A stretch of DNA of 43,424 bases from Flavobacteriaceae bacterium (GTDB taxonomy: Bacteria; Bacteroidota; Bacteroidia; Flavobacteriales; Flavobacteriaceae): the NCBI GenBank assembly GCA_020346245.1, contig CP070778.1, forward strand, positions 2,024,063 through 2,067,486. Direction: 5' to 3'. The position numbers and the translations under genes were made by a program. The notes beneath the pieces were generated by a model. The model worked only from the letters and a program-made list of their open reading frames with translations. It did no database searches and had not been told where the DNA came from. Below, piece by piece: positions 24,666-32,690 of the stretch (the first letter of the stretch is position 1; every line of letters starts with the position of its first letter).

Positions 24666-25433
24666 ATGGGAATACGGCCATATATACTTGCAGAATCAAA
24701 TTGGGAAACCAACAAAGTTGAAGATTTTGATTTGGCAATTCTACCCTGGGGCGCTACCGAAGCGCACAATTATCATTTGCCATATTCCACAGATAATTAT
24801 GAAGCCGATTATCTAGCCGCTGCCGCTGCAAAAATAGCCTGGGAAAAGGGTGCAAAACCAATTGTTCTACCCACAATACCGTTTGGAGTAAATACAGGAC
24901 AATCTGATATCTATTTGGATATAAATCTTTACCCCTCAACACAACTGGCAATCTTAAACGACATCATAGAAACCTTGAATAGACAGGGCATAAAAAAACT
25001 TCTGATCTTTAACAGTCACGGGGGAAATAATTTTAAGCCTTTGGTTAGAGAATTAGGTTTAAAATTCCCTGATATGTTTATTTGTTTCTCTAATTGGTTT
25101 CAGGCTATGAACAGACCGGATTACTTTGAAAACGAAGGCGATCATGCAGAGGAAATGGAGACGAGTCTTATGTTGTATTTAAAACCTGAACTGGTATTAC
25201 CAAAAGAAAAATGGGGTAGTGGTAAATCCAAAAAATTTAAGATAAAGGCATTCAGCGAAGGATGGATATGGGCAGAGCGGAAATGGTCAGAAATAAGTGA
25301 AGATACCGGTGTGGGGAATCCGGAACTTGCAACCAGAGAAAAAGGTGAGCGGTTCTTTAAAGATATTTCGTTAAAATTCGGAAATTTGATATATGATTTA
25401 TGCAAAGCTGATATAAAAGATCTTTATGAATAA
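24666..25433 (+). CDS. Creatininase family protein
   Basis: A 255-residue metal-dependent amidohydrolase of the creatininase/FAPy-deformylase fold. Metal ligands: E32 and H34 in GATEAHNYHLP, D43 in YSTDNYEAD, the glycine-rich NSHGGN, and the final Glu in HAEEMETSLML. The family includes creatinine amidohydrolase, mycofactocin protein MftE and the pyrimidine enzyme ArfB; I cannot name the substrate. A start at 24666 stands nine bases after the preceding stop, so it is likely co-transcribed with the AGMO-like gene. It converges with the ACBP gene, seven bases away. Confidence 0.9.
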   Translation: MGIRPYILAESNWETNKVEDFDLAILPWGATEAHNYHLPYSTDNYEADYLAAAAAKIAWEKGAKPIVLPTIPFGVNTGQSDIYLDINLYPSTQLAILNDIIETLNRQGIKKLLIFNSHGGNNFKPLVRELGLKFPDMFICFSNWFQAMNRPDYFENEGDHAEEMETSLMLYLKPELVLPKEKWGSGKSKKFKIKAFSEGWIWAERKWSEISEDTGVGNPELATREKGERFFKDISLKFGNLIYDLCKADIKDLYE

Positions 25434-25440
25434 AAACTCC

Positions 25441-25707
25441 TTATTTCTTTTTAATTATCTCCTTTCGTACCAAATTAACATATAGTTTCATAGCTTCTTC
25501 GCGATCAATATTCTGGGCCTGAATTAGGGCATTGGCCTTAAACGCATTTATTAATGGGGTCTTGCTCCCCGGGTTATTGTAGTTTTTGTTGGCAATTTTG
25601 TAGTACGCATATAATTTCAATAGTAAGTCTGCTGGCAAGGGTTTTTGATAACTGTTCACCAGCTGTACTGCCTCTAAAAAATCGCTTTTTATTTTATGAT
25701 TCTTCAT
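25441..25707 (-). CDS. Acyl-CoA-binding protein (ACBP)
   Basis: An 88-residue four-helix protein of the ACBP family. Diagnostic stretches: FLEAVQLVNS, KPLPADLLLKLYAYYKIA (the core helix with the Tyr and Lys that hold the CoA phosphate), and REEAMKLYVNLV at the C-terminus. It binds long-chain acyl-CoA in the cytosol. The ATG at 25707 lies 14 bases inside the end of psd, a tight overlap; an upstream start would add 12 unusual residues. It is the last gene of the rsfS-ftsH-LUD-cdsA-psd operon. Bacterial ACBPs are less common than eukaryotic ones; the neighbours suggest it supplies or buffers acyl chains for phospholipid synthesis. Confidence 0.92.
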   Translation of the reverse strand: MKNHKIKSDFLEAVQLVNSYQKPLPADLLLKLYAYYKIANKNYNNPGSKTPLINAFKANALIQAQNIDREEAMKLYVNLVRKEIIKKK

Positions 25708-26365
25708 CCTTGTGAGGAGTTGTGGCGATGCAGGTTTTCCCACCTACAACTTTCTGGTTTAATTTTACTGTAATAGCACTGTCTAATGGTAATAATACAT
25801 CTACTCTTGACCCGAATTTAATGAAGCCTGAATCTTCACCTTGTTGTACATTTTCTCCGACCTCTGCATAATTTACAATACGCCTTGCCATTGCACCTGC
25901 AATTTGTTTGTAAAGAATATCCCCAAATTTTGGCGTGTGAATTACAACAGTGGTGCGCTCGTTTTCTTGACTTGATTTTGGATGCCAGGCCAAAAGGTAT
26001 TTTCCCGGGTGATATTTAGAGTATTTAATAACCCCACTAGAAGGATATCGGGTTATATGCACATTCGTAGGTGACATAAATATGGAAACCTGTATACGTC
26101 TGTCTTTAAAATATTCTTCTTCCTGTACTTCTTCTATTACAACTACCTTACCGTCAACCGGAGCCAGTATATCATTAAAATTTTTAGTAATGATCCTCTT
26201 TGGATTTCTAAAAAACTGAAGAATAAAAATTAATAGAATTAAAGCCAGAACTTGAACAGTATTCTTTATCCAAGGTTCATTTATATAAAAGTGAGCCAAC
26301 ACAGCTATGATACCAACGCTAAAAAAAGTTATCAGTATTATTTTCTGACCTTCTCTATGAAACAT
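25694..26365 (-). CDS. psd: Phosphatidylserine decarboxylase family protein (Psd-B-type, short)
   Basis: A 223-residue pyruvoyl enzyme that makes phosphatidylethanolamine. The serine cut to form the pyruvoyl group is in FIKFGSRVDVLLP (the GS of LGST in other PSDs), giving an alpha-chain of about 38 residues. VHITRYPSSGVIKYSKYHPG is the histidine region of the active site; two TM helices (about 9-46) anchor it. The short length is normal for Bacteroidota and other type II PSDs. It overlaps cdsA (11 bases) upstream and ACBP (14 bases) downstream. No pssA is in the window. Confidence 0.93.
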   Translation of the reverse strand: MFHREGQKIILITFFSVGIIAVLAHFYINEPWIKNTVQVLALILLIFILQFFRNPKRIITKNFNDILAPVDGKVVVIEEVQEEEYFKDRRIQVSIFMSPTNVHITRYPSSGVIKYSKYHPGKYLLAWHPKSSQENERTTVVIHTPKFGDILYKQIAGAMARRIVNYAEVGENVQQGEDSGFIKFGSRVDVLLPLDSAITVKLNQKVVGGKTCIATTPHKDEES

Positions 26366-27158
26366 ACGAAAACAACATTAAAGTTAAATAAGCAAAAGGA
26401 GCAGCAAATATTAAACTATCTAAACGATCCAACATGCCGCCATGTCCCGGCAAAATAGCACCACTATCCTTAACACCTGCCTGTCTCTTTAATTTAGATT
26501 CAACAAGGTCACCTAAACTCCCGGTTAATACTATAACTCCGGCTAATATAACCCATTGTGTCGGATTAACGATATCTTCATAATTCGCCATAATATAAGC
26601 CGCACCCAAAGTAAAAACCAAACCTCCCAGGGACCCTTCAATAGTTTTTTTAGGTGATACCGATGGATATAGTTTTGTACGCCCCAATGTTGTACCAACT
26701 ATATAGGCAAAGGAATCATTAACCCAAATTAAAATAAAAATTCCCATAATCAGGTATTTCGCAAATTCATTATCCTTATATGGGATCATAGTTAAAAAAA
26801 TACACCCCCCGCCAACATAGAAAAGACCTGCAATAAATTTTTCGTAATTATAATAGATTTTTTTCTTTTTAGAAAATAGGTAGTAAAGCAAACTAAAGTT
26901 AACAATGATAGTAAGAAACATGAGCACATTGATCAAAACTTTATCGTCTATAAGATAGATATAAGCCCACCATAGACCCAGATAGGCTATAAAAATATAG
27001 TATCCCCGGAGTGATACCAGACGTTTATATTCATACAAACATGCCAGGCCAAAAACCATAAAAAGAAAGTCAAATGCATCTGAACTTAAAAAAACAGCAG
27101 AAAGAAGTAATATTACATAAACAGCTCCGGTCAATAATCGCCTAAGAAGTTCTTTCAT
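26355..27158 (-). CDS. cdsA: Phosphatidate cytidylyltransferase
   Basis: A 267-residue multi-spanning inner-membrane enzyme that makes CDP-diacylglycerol from phosphatidate and CTP. About seven hydrophobic segments precede and surround the family signature: WVNDSFAYIVGTTLGRTKLY, SPKKTIEGSLGG, and the C-terminal SLGDLVESKLKRQAGVKDSG with LPGHGGMLDRLDS (metal-binding Asp residues). It begins one base after the LUD gene ends and overlaps psd, the next step but one in phosphatidylethanolamine synthesis. Confidence 0.97.
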   Translation of the reverse strand: MKELLRRLLTGAVYVILLLSAVFLSSDAFDFLFMVFGLACLYEYKRLVSLRGYYIFIAYLGLWWAYIYLIDDKVLINVLMFLTIIVNFSLLYYLFSKKKKIYYNYEKFIAGLFYVGGGCIFLTMIPYKDNEFAKYLIMGIFILIWVNDSFAYIVGTTLGRTKLYPSVSPKKTIEGSLGGLVFTLGAAYIMANYEDIVNPTQWVILAGVIVLTGSLGDLVESKLKRQAGVKDSGAILPGHGGMLDRLDSLIFAAPFAYLTLMLFSYVS

Positions 27159-27159
27159 A

Positions 27160-27771
27160 TTACAGGTCTTCCATAAGTAATAAATACAAGTGTTTTGTGC
27201 TGCTTCCGTAGGTTAGAAAATCATCGGCATTTTCTTCAGTTCCCTGAAAATGTTTAATAGTAGTAATATTTGCCGGAATACCTTGCCTGTACTTCTTTTT
27301 GATTGTTTTTAAACCCTCGCCAATAGTGTCTACCAACTGACTGGTTGTGGCAAAAACAATAACATTATCGGGCACTTCGTTGAGCTTTTTTTCTTTAAGC
27401 TGGTTTGAGCAAACTAATATAGATCCGTTTTGAGCAACCAGATGCTCGCAAGTGGTAAAGAAGATTTCACTTTCATTTGCCTTGTCCGTAAACCTTAAGT
27501 TGTCTTTGGAAAATTTTTCCTTTAAGCGGGGATTCATTACAAAGAAAGGATCTTCCTCCCAATGATTCTCTTCAATTATATTTTTTAAAGCCTCAGAAAC
27601 TTCATCGAAAGAATCGCAATAAATAAATTTACCACCATTCTTTTTAAAATGAATTGTGAACTTCTCATCAACAGGGATATTTAAGTCGGGCATATGCACC
27701 CCTCTGGTTTCCGCTGTTTCTTTGGAAACCTTCTTTTTACCGCCACCAAATAGCTTGTCAAATAAACCCAT
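27160..27771 (-). CDS. LUD domain protein
   Basis: A 203-residue protein with a LUD (DUF162, LutC-like) domain, the fold of subunits in lactate utilisation. N-terminal MGLFDKLFGGGKKK looks like an amphipathic or basic leader. Domain marks: GGKFIYCDSFDEVSEAL, FFTTCEHLVAQNGSILVCS, NVIVFATTSQLVDTIGEGL. The lutA and lutB genes are not here, and this small LUD gene between ftsH and cdsA is usual in flavobacteria. The reaction is unknown. It lies 55 bases after ftsH and one base before cdsA. Confidence 0.88.
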   Translation of the reverse strand: MGLFDKLFGGGKKKVSKETAETRGVHMPDLNIPVDEKFTIHFKKNGGKFIYCDSFDEVSEALKNIIEENHWEEDPFFVMNPRLKEKFSKDNLRFTDKANESEIFFTTCEHLVAQNGSILVCSNQLKEKKLNEVPDNVIVFATTSQLVDTIGEGLKTIKKKYRQGIPANITTIKHFQGTEENADDFLTYGSSTKHLYLLLMEDL

Positions 27772-27826
27772 CGATATATTTAATCTTTAAATAATATTCG
27801 ATTTATATAAAAAACGCTAAGAATTA

Positions 27827-29818
27827 CTAATTATTTTCTTCGGTAGATTCTTCAGCTGTTAGCTTTTCAGTAGAAACTATTTCCTGTCCTTTCTGATCAA
27901 ATTCTTTTTCAAACGGGCGACTACCAAAAATTTTAACTAAATCCTCTTTAAAGATAACTTCTTTTTCCAATAAGCGCTCAGCCAATGCAATAAGTTTATC
28001 TTTATTTTCTTTCAGAACTTCAACAGCTCGTTGATACTGCTCTTCAATCAATTTAGAAATTTCTTCATCAATTACCTGGGCTGTTTCTTCACTATAAGGC
28101 TTGGTAAACCCGTATTCATTTTGACCTGAAGAATCGTAATAGGTAAGGTTTCCAATTTCGTCATTTAGCCCATAAATAGTTACCATTGCGCGGGCCTGTT
28201 TGGTTACCTTTTCCAAATCGCTCAGGGCACCGGTAGAAATTTTATCAAATATCACTTTTTCAGCTGCCCTACCTCCCAAAGTAGCACACATTTCATCCTT
28301 CATTTGTTCAGGACGCACAATAAGTCGTTCTTCCGGCAAATACCAGGCCGAGCCCAGGGATTGTCCTCTAGGAACAATTGTAACTTTTACCAATGGCGCC
28401 GCATGTTCCAGCATCCAGCTTACTGTAGCATGACCAGCCTCATGATAGGCAATAGTCTTTTTCTCCTCAAGGGTAATAATTTTATTCTTTTTTTCAAGTC
28501 CACCAACGATTCTGTCCACTGCATCAAGGAAGTCTTGTTTGCTTACCGCCTTTTTTTCTTTACGGGCAGCAATAAGTGCAGCTTCATTACAGACGTTAGC
28601 GATATCTGCACCAGAAAATCCTGGTGTTTGTCTGGCAAGGAAATCAAGATCTAGTGTTTCAGAAGTTTTAATGGGTCTAAGATGTACTTCAAAAATTTCT
28701 TTTCTTTCCCGGATATCAGGCAGATCCACATAAATCTGTCTGTCAAACCTGCCTGCGCGCATCAAAGCTTTGTCTAATACATCGGCTCTGTTGGTAGCGG
28801 CCAATACAATTACATTGGTATTTGTACCAAAACCATCCATCTCCGTCAATAATTGGTTTAAGGTGTTTTCCCGTTCATCATTAGATCCTGTGAAATTGTT
28901 TTTACCTCTTGCCCGTCCTATAGCATCAATTTCATCGATAAAGATAATTGCAGGAGATTTATCTTTCGCCTGTTTAAAAAGATCTCTAACCCTTGAGGCA
29001 CCCACACCTACAAACATTTCAACAAAATCTGATCCGGATAAAGAGAAAAAAGGAACTTTAGCTTCGCCTGCAACGGCTTTAGCCAATAAGGTTTTACCAG
29101 TTCCCGGAGGTCCCACCAGCAAAGCGCCTTTTGGAATTTTCCCTCCCAAAGAGGTATACTTATCCGGGTGCTTTAAAAATTCTACAATTTCTTCTACTTC
29201 TTCTTTGGCACCCTCCAGACCAGCTACATCTTTGAAAGAAGTTCTGGTATCTGTTTTTTCATCAAATAATTTAGCTTTAGATTTTCCAATATTGAATATC
29301 TGGCCGCCAGCACCACCTCCGGCACCTCCCGACATTCTGCGCATAAGATAAATCCATATTCCAATAATTAATACGAATGGCAGAATAGATAACAACAGTT
29401 CCATAAAGACATTCGACTCTTTATCAAATTCTACTATGGTGTCTAAGTTATTCTCTTTTTTAATTTCGGTTATCTCATTTTGAAAAATTTGTAAATCCCC
29501 ATAATCCAATACATATTGAGGAATAGACCCTGTTGAAGGGAACAAAGGTTTTTCAGATACATCTTTGTGTACATCCTTTGCCAGCGCTTCGTCAGAAAGG
29601 AAAACTTTAGCCTGATTGGTGTTTGTAATAATCAATATCTTCGTGATATCACCATTTCTCAGGTATTCCTGTAGCTCAGAAGTAGTTGTCTTCTTTGTAG
29701 AGGCCAGATTGTCACTACCAAAGAATTGGAATGCAATTAAGAATATTGCAATCAAGCCATATATCCACCAGGAACTGAATTTTGGTTTCTTTTGTGGGGT
29801 ATTATTATCTTTTGCCAT
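27827..29818 (-). CDS. ftsH: ATP-dependent zinc metalloprotease FtsH
   Basis: Membrane-bound hexameric AAA+ protease that degrades damaged membrane proteins and regulatory proteins. Two TM helices (about 15-34 and 136-159) bracket a periplasmic domain. Walker A is VGPPGTGKT (about 235-243), Walker B IIFIDEIDA (291-299), the arginine-finger SRH region lies near RAGRFDRQ, the pore motif is MFVGVGASRVR, and the zinc site is HEAGH (459-463). The 663 residues are normal. It starts nine bases after rsfS and heads the membrane-lipid operon. In E. coli, FtsH controls LpxC turnover; no such link can be read from this sequence. Confidence 0.98.
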   Translation of the reverse strand: MAKDNNTPQKKPKFSSWWIYGLIAIFLIAFQFFGSDNLASTKKTTTSELQEYLRNGDITKILIITNTNQAKVFLSDEALAKDVHKDVSEKPLFPSTGSIPQYVLDYGDLQIFQNEITEIKKENNLDTIVEFDKESNVFMELLLSILPFVLIIGIWIYLMRRMSGGAGGGAGGQIFNIGKSKAKLFDEKTDTRTSFKDVAGLEGAKEEVEEIVEFLKHPDKYTSLGGKIPKGALLVGPPGTGKTLLAKAVAGEAKVPFFSLSGSDFVEMFVGVGASRVRDLFKQAKDKSPAIIFIDEIDAIGRARGKNNFTGSNDERENTLNQLLTEMDGFGTNTNVIVLAATNRADVLDKALMRAGRFDRQIYVDLPDIRERKEIFEVHLRPIKTSETLDLDFLARQTPGFSGADIANVCNEAALIAARKEKKAVSKQDFLDAVDRIVGGLEKKNKIITLEEKKTIAYHEAGHATVSWMLEHAAPLVKVTIVPRGQSLGSAWYLPEERLIVRPEQMKDEMCATLGGRAAEKVIFDKISTGALSDLEKVTKQARAMVTIYGLNDEIGNLTYYDSSGQNEYGFTKPYSEETAQVIDEEISKLIEEQYQRAVEVLKENKDKLIALAERLLEKEVIFKEDLVKIFGSRPFEKEFDQKGQEIVSTEKLTAEESTEENN

Positions 29819-29827
29819 TGTCTTTTT

Positions 29828-30205
29828 TTACTGATTAAAACTACTTTCTACCATAGTGACTTTTGCGTCTCCCCAAAGTCCCTCAACATCATAAAATTCT
29901 CGTATATGCTTTTGAAATACATGAACAACCACATTAACATAATCTAGCAATACCCATTCTGAATTTTCAGATCCTTCAACATGCCAGGGTTTGTCTTTTA
30001 TAGCCTTACTAACTGTTTTTTGGATTGAATTTACTATGGCATTAACATGTGTATTAGAAGTGCCATTACAAATTATGAAGTAGTCACAGACAGTGTTCTC
30101 TATTTCCCTTAGGTCAAGCACATTTATCTCGAGTCCTTTAACTTCTTCTATTCCATCTAAGATTAAAGTAATTAACTCATCTGCACTCGCTTTCCTTTTC
30201 TGCAT
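29828..30205 (-). CDS. rsfS: Ribosomal silencing factor RsfS
   Basis: A 125-residue protein of the RsfS/DUF143/Iojap family. It binds L14 (uL14) on the 50S subunit and blocks subunit joining in starved cells. Motifs: LDLREIENTVCDYFIICNG, HVNAIVNSIQKTV, PWHVEGSENSEWVLLDYVNVVVHVF, and FYDVEGLWGDAK at the C-terminal end. It is the first gene of the operon ending in ACBP; a TAACTTTG box lies 19 bases before the ATG. The pairing with ftsH is typical of Bacteroidota. Confidence 0.97.
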   Translation of the reverse strand: MQKRKASADELITLILDGIEEVKGLEINVLDLREIENTVCDYFIICNGTSNTHVNAIVNSIQKTVSKAIKDKPWHVEGSENSEWVLLDYVNVVVHVFQKHIREFYDVEGLWGDAKVTMVESSFNQ

Positions 30206-30224
30206 TCAATAATTTTAATTTGTA

Positions 30225-30232
30225 CAAAGTTA
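30225..30232 (-). promoter_or_regulatory. Putative promoter box of the rsfS-ftsH operon
   Basis: On the minus strand TAACTTTG, an exact TAnnTTTG match, 19 bases before the rsfS start. No TTTG is seen at -33. Confidence 0.45.
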
Positions 30233-30299
30233 TTGTTTTTTTGTTTTCTTAGCTATTGTTTTTAACATAACATTGTAGATCAAAAACGAACAAGCCTAC

Positions 30300-31031
30300 A
30301 TGAAGAGAATCAAACTTGATGCCACGGATTCTACAAATGCCTTCCTGAAAAGTTTAATGCTTTCAGAAAAGCAGGAAGATTTTACAATAGTCACAACAAA
30401 TCAACAGTTGTACGGTAGGGGGCAAATGGGTTCTAAATGGGAGTCTGAAGCAGGTAAAAACCTAACCTTTAGCGTTTTGAAGTATTTTAACAATTACCAG
30501 ATTCAAGAACAATTCCTGCTAAATATAATCACTTCATTGGCAGTTTATAATACACTGGAAAAACTTCTTATACCAAATTTGAAAGTTAAATGGCCTAACG
30601 ACATTATGTCAGGTAATTTTAAGATATGTGGTATTTTAATAGAAAATAATTTGAAGAATAATCTAATTCAGTCTTCCATAATTGGAATTGGATTGAATGT
30701 TAATCAACTGGAATTCCGAAATTTAGACAAAGCTTCATCATTAAAAATAATTAAGGGTAAGACTTTTGATCTTGATGAGGTGCTCACTTCTTTGGTCCTA
30801 AATCTGAAAATACTTTTTAATGAATTTGAATCCGGAAATGGTATGGCATTGCGGAGGCAATACCAAACCCTGCTTTTCAGGATGAACAAGCCTTCTACCT
30901 TCAGGGACATGAATACCAAACTGTTCACAGGCTATATTCGTGGGGTTTCTGAAGCCGGGAAATTAGTAGTCGAAGAGGAGGGTTCTATTTTTAAGGAATA
31001 TGCTTTTAAAGATTTGGAGTTGGTGTATTGA
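30300..31031 (+). CDS. birA: Biotin--[acetyl-CoA-carboxylase] ligase (monofunctional)
   Basis: Class I biotin protein ligase of 243 residues that attaches biotin to carboxyl-carrier proteins. The biotin/ATP-binding loop is YGRGQMGSKWES (residues 38-49; the GRGxxG motif), and KWPNDIMSGNFKICGILIE contains the lysine and glycine of the catalytic centre. It has no N-terminal DNA-binding domain and so no repressor function. It is divergent from the rsfS operon, 94 bases away; the closest box to TAnnTTTG before it is TAACATTG. Confidence 0.95.
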   Translation: MKRIKLDATDSTNAFLKSLMLSEKQEDFTIVTTNQQLYGRGQMGSKWESEAGKNLTFSVLKYFNNYQIQEQFLLNIITSLAVYNTLEKLLIPNLKVKWPNDIMSGNFKICGILIENNLKNNLIQSSIIGIGLNVNQLEFRNLDKASSLKIIKGKTFDLDEVLTSLVLNLKILFNEFESGNGMALRRQYQTLLFRMNKPSTFRDMNTKLFTGYIRGVSEAGKLVVEEEGSIFKEYAFKDLELVY

Positions 31032-31056
31032 ATTGTGTATGCCCTTTACTTTAAAG

Positions 31057-31449
31057 TTAAATTCGACTCAAATTGTCTGATAAGGCGTTCATAAAATTAG
31101 TAATAGGCGTTTTTATCATCATGGCCATCATAGGATTAAACTCGCCTGTAAAGCTCAAGACTACGTCGGTTTCATTGTCATTTTTAGAATCTATATCAAC
31201 GGTAAGTGTAAACGGCAGTTTTTCACTGGCAGCTCCTAATACCAGTTGGTTAAAAGGCTGCTGATTATTTCTTTTGAGTACTATCTGCGGCATCCCTTTA
31301 AGAGCAAATAAGAAAGTGTCATTATCCAAAACTTCGAATTTATCAATACTGTCCGGCATTAAATGTTCAAAATTTTTAAGATCGATAACAAATTCATAGA
31401 CCTCCTTTATGTTTTTTGAAACGGTTTTCTTTTCAGTAGCAATTTCCAT
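31057..31449 (-). CDS. SRPBCC (START-like) family protein
   Basis: A 130-residue protein with the helix-grip fold of the SRPBCC/polyketide cyclase family: EIATEKKTVSKNIKEVYEFV, FEHLMPDSIDKFEVLDND, and a C-terminal long helix NFMNALSDNLSRI. Such domains bind hydrophobic ligands, but this one's ligand is unknown. The start is the ATG at 31449, four bases after the pyrE stop, whereas the open frame extends upstream into pyrE. The two are probably co-transcribed. It converges with birA. Confidence 0.82.
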   Translation of the reverse strand: MEIATEKKTVSKNIKEVYEFVIDLKNFEHLMPDSIDKFEVLDNDTFLFALKGMPQIVLKRNNQQPFNQLVLGAASEKLPFTLTVDIDSKNDNETDVVLSFTGEFNPMMAMMIKTPITNFMNALSDNLSRI

Positions 31450-31453
31450 TATT

Positions 31454-32095
31454 TCATGATTTCCATATTGAAGGATTGTTTCTCCATTCAATAAGTGTTT
31501 TTAATTGATCCTCCTTAATATGTTTGCTCAAAGAGGCTTGCTCTATGAGGTATTCATAATTACTAAGCGTATGAAGTTCTACCTCTTTGGATTTAAAACT
31601 CTCTTCAGAGACTTTAAAACCGTAAGTAAAAATGGCCAGCATGCCCTTTATAACCGCCCCATTCTGTTTTAAGGCTTCTACGGCATTTAGGCTACTTTTA
31701 CCTGTACTTATCAGATCTTCGATAACTACAACTGTCTGATTATCAGATAACTGACCTTCAATTTGATTTTGTCTGCCATGAGATTTAGCTTCAGGTCTGA
31801 CATAAATAAAAGGCAATCCCAGATAGTCAGCAACAAGCACTCCAATACCAATTGCCCCGGTAGCTACTCCGGCAATTACATCTGGCTTCCCATACAAGTC
31901 TACAAGCTGTTTTGCAATTTGTTCCCTGATATAATTTCTGATATCTGGAAAGGATAAGATTATCCTGTTGTCACAATAAATCGGAGATTTCCAGCCGGAG
32001 GCCCATGTAAAAGGATTTTCTGGTTTCAACTTTATTGCATTAATTTGCAGTAGGAGCTCGGCCGTTTTTGCCGCAGTGTTCTTATCTAAAACCAT
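31454..32095 (-). CDS. pyrE: Orotate phosphoribosyltransferase
   Basis: Pyrimidine synthesis enzyme of 213 residues joining orotate and PRPP to make OMP. The PRPP-binding motif is VVVIEDLISTGKSS; the mobile loop and orotate site are FTWASGWKSPIYCDNR and RPEAKSHGRQNQIEG. I chose the ATG at 32095 because it begins MVLDKNTAAK as in homologs; a longer frame would put 52 odd residues antisense to the NUDIX gene. A TACATTTG box ends only four bases before this ATG, so the mRNA may be leaderless. It is divergent from the NUDIX gene, seven bases between start codons, and followed closely by the SRPBCC gene. Confidence 0.97.
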   Translation of the reverse strand: MVLDKNTAAKTAELLLQINAIKLKPENPFTWASGWKSPIYCDNRIILSFPDIRNYIREQIAKQLVDLYGKPDVIAGVATGAIGIGVLVADYLGLPFIYVRPEAKSHGRQNQIEGQLSDNQTVVVIEDLISTGKSSLNAVEALKQNGAVIKGMLAIFTYGFKVSEESFKSKEVELHTLSNYEYLIEQASLSKHIKEDQLKTLIEWRNNPSIWKS

Positions 32096-32099
32096 TTCA

Positions 32100-32107
32100 C
32101 AAATGTA
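32100..32107 (-). promoter_or_regulatory. Putative pyrE -7 box inside the NUDIX start
   Basis: The minus strand reads TACATTTG, an exact TAnnTTTG match. It covers the ATG (32103-32105) of the divergent NUDIX gene. No TTTG at -33 distance was seen. Confidence 0.4.
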
Positions 32108-32690
32108 TAAAGTTTTTGTTAAAGATGCCCCTTTGATTTTAACAAACAGACTATCCGATACCGTGAATGGTGAGTATTTTATGCTCAATGGTGAAGCCAT
32201 AAATAGCGCCATAGATGCCTTGGCAAAAAAAAAGATGAAGAGGGCATTCATTTACCATCCCAACCATGAGGAAATTTTAAAGAAGTTTACAAAAAAAATA
32301 CCTATGGAAATTGCTGGCGGGGGCGTGGTAACCAATAAAAAGGGAAAAGTACTTTTTATATATAGGAATGATAAATGGGATCTGCCTAAAGGAAAAAAGG
32401 AAAAAGGCGAATCTATTGAGGAATGTGCTCTTAGAGAAGTTGAGGAAGAAACGGGGGTAAAAGGGCTAAAAATCGAAAACTTTCTACGTACTACGTATCA
32501 CATTTTCAAAAGAAACGGAATCTACAAACTTAAGAAAGTGCATTGGTATGCTATGAAAACGGCGTATAAGGGAAAGCTGGTAGGTCAGAAAAGCGAGGGG
32601 ATAGAAAAAGTTAAATGGAAAGGTCCTCAGAAAATTCATAAGGCCCTGGAAAATTCTTATACCAACATAAGATCATTATTTGCCGATTAG
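32103..32690 (+). CDS. NUDIX hydrolase
   Basis: A 195-residue protein. An N-terminal region of about 70 residues (MYKVFVKDAPLILTN...) precedes the NUDIX domain; the NUDIX box is GKKEKGESIEECALREVEEE followed by TGV, a complete GX5EX7REUXEEXGU. It should cleave a nucleoside diphosphate linked to another group, with Mg2+, but the sequence gives no substrate. The ATG at 32103 was chosen because the upstream extension overlaps pyrE. The last bases overlap the minus-strand pseudogene at 32687-32958 by three to four bases. Confidence 0.93.
   Translation: MYKVFVKDAPLILTNRLSDTVNGEYFMLNGEAINSAIDALAKKKMKRAFIYHPNHEEILKKFTKKIPMEIAGGGVVTNKKGKVLFIYRNDKWDLPKGKKEKGESIEECALREVEEETGVKGLKIENFLRTTYHIFKRNGIYKLKKVHWYAMKTAYKGKLVGQKSEGIEKVKWKGPQKIHKALENSYTNIRSLFAD

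Noticed and set aside
28770-29351. Plus-strand open frame of about 190 codons
   Set aside because: It lies wholly antisense to ftsH, whose protein is fully conserved, and its translation is a low-complexity S/P/A-rich mirror with no domain.
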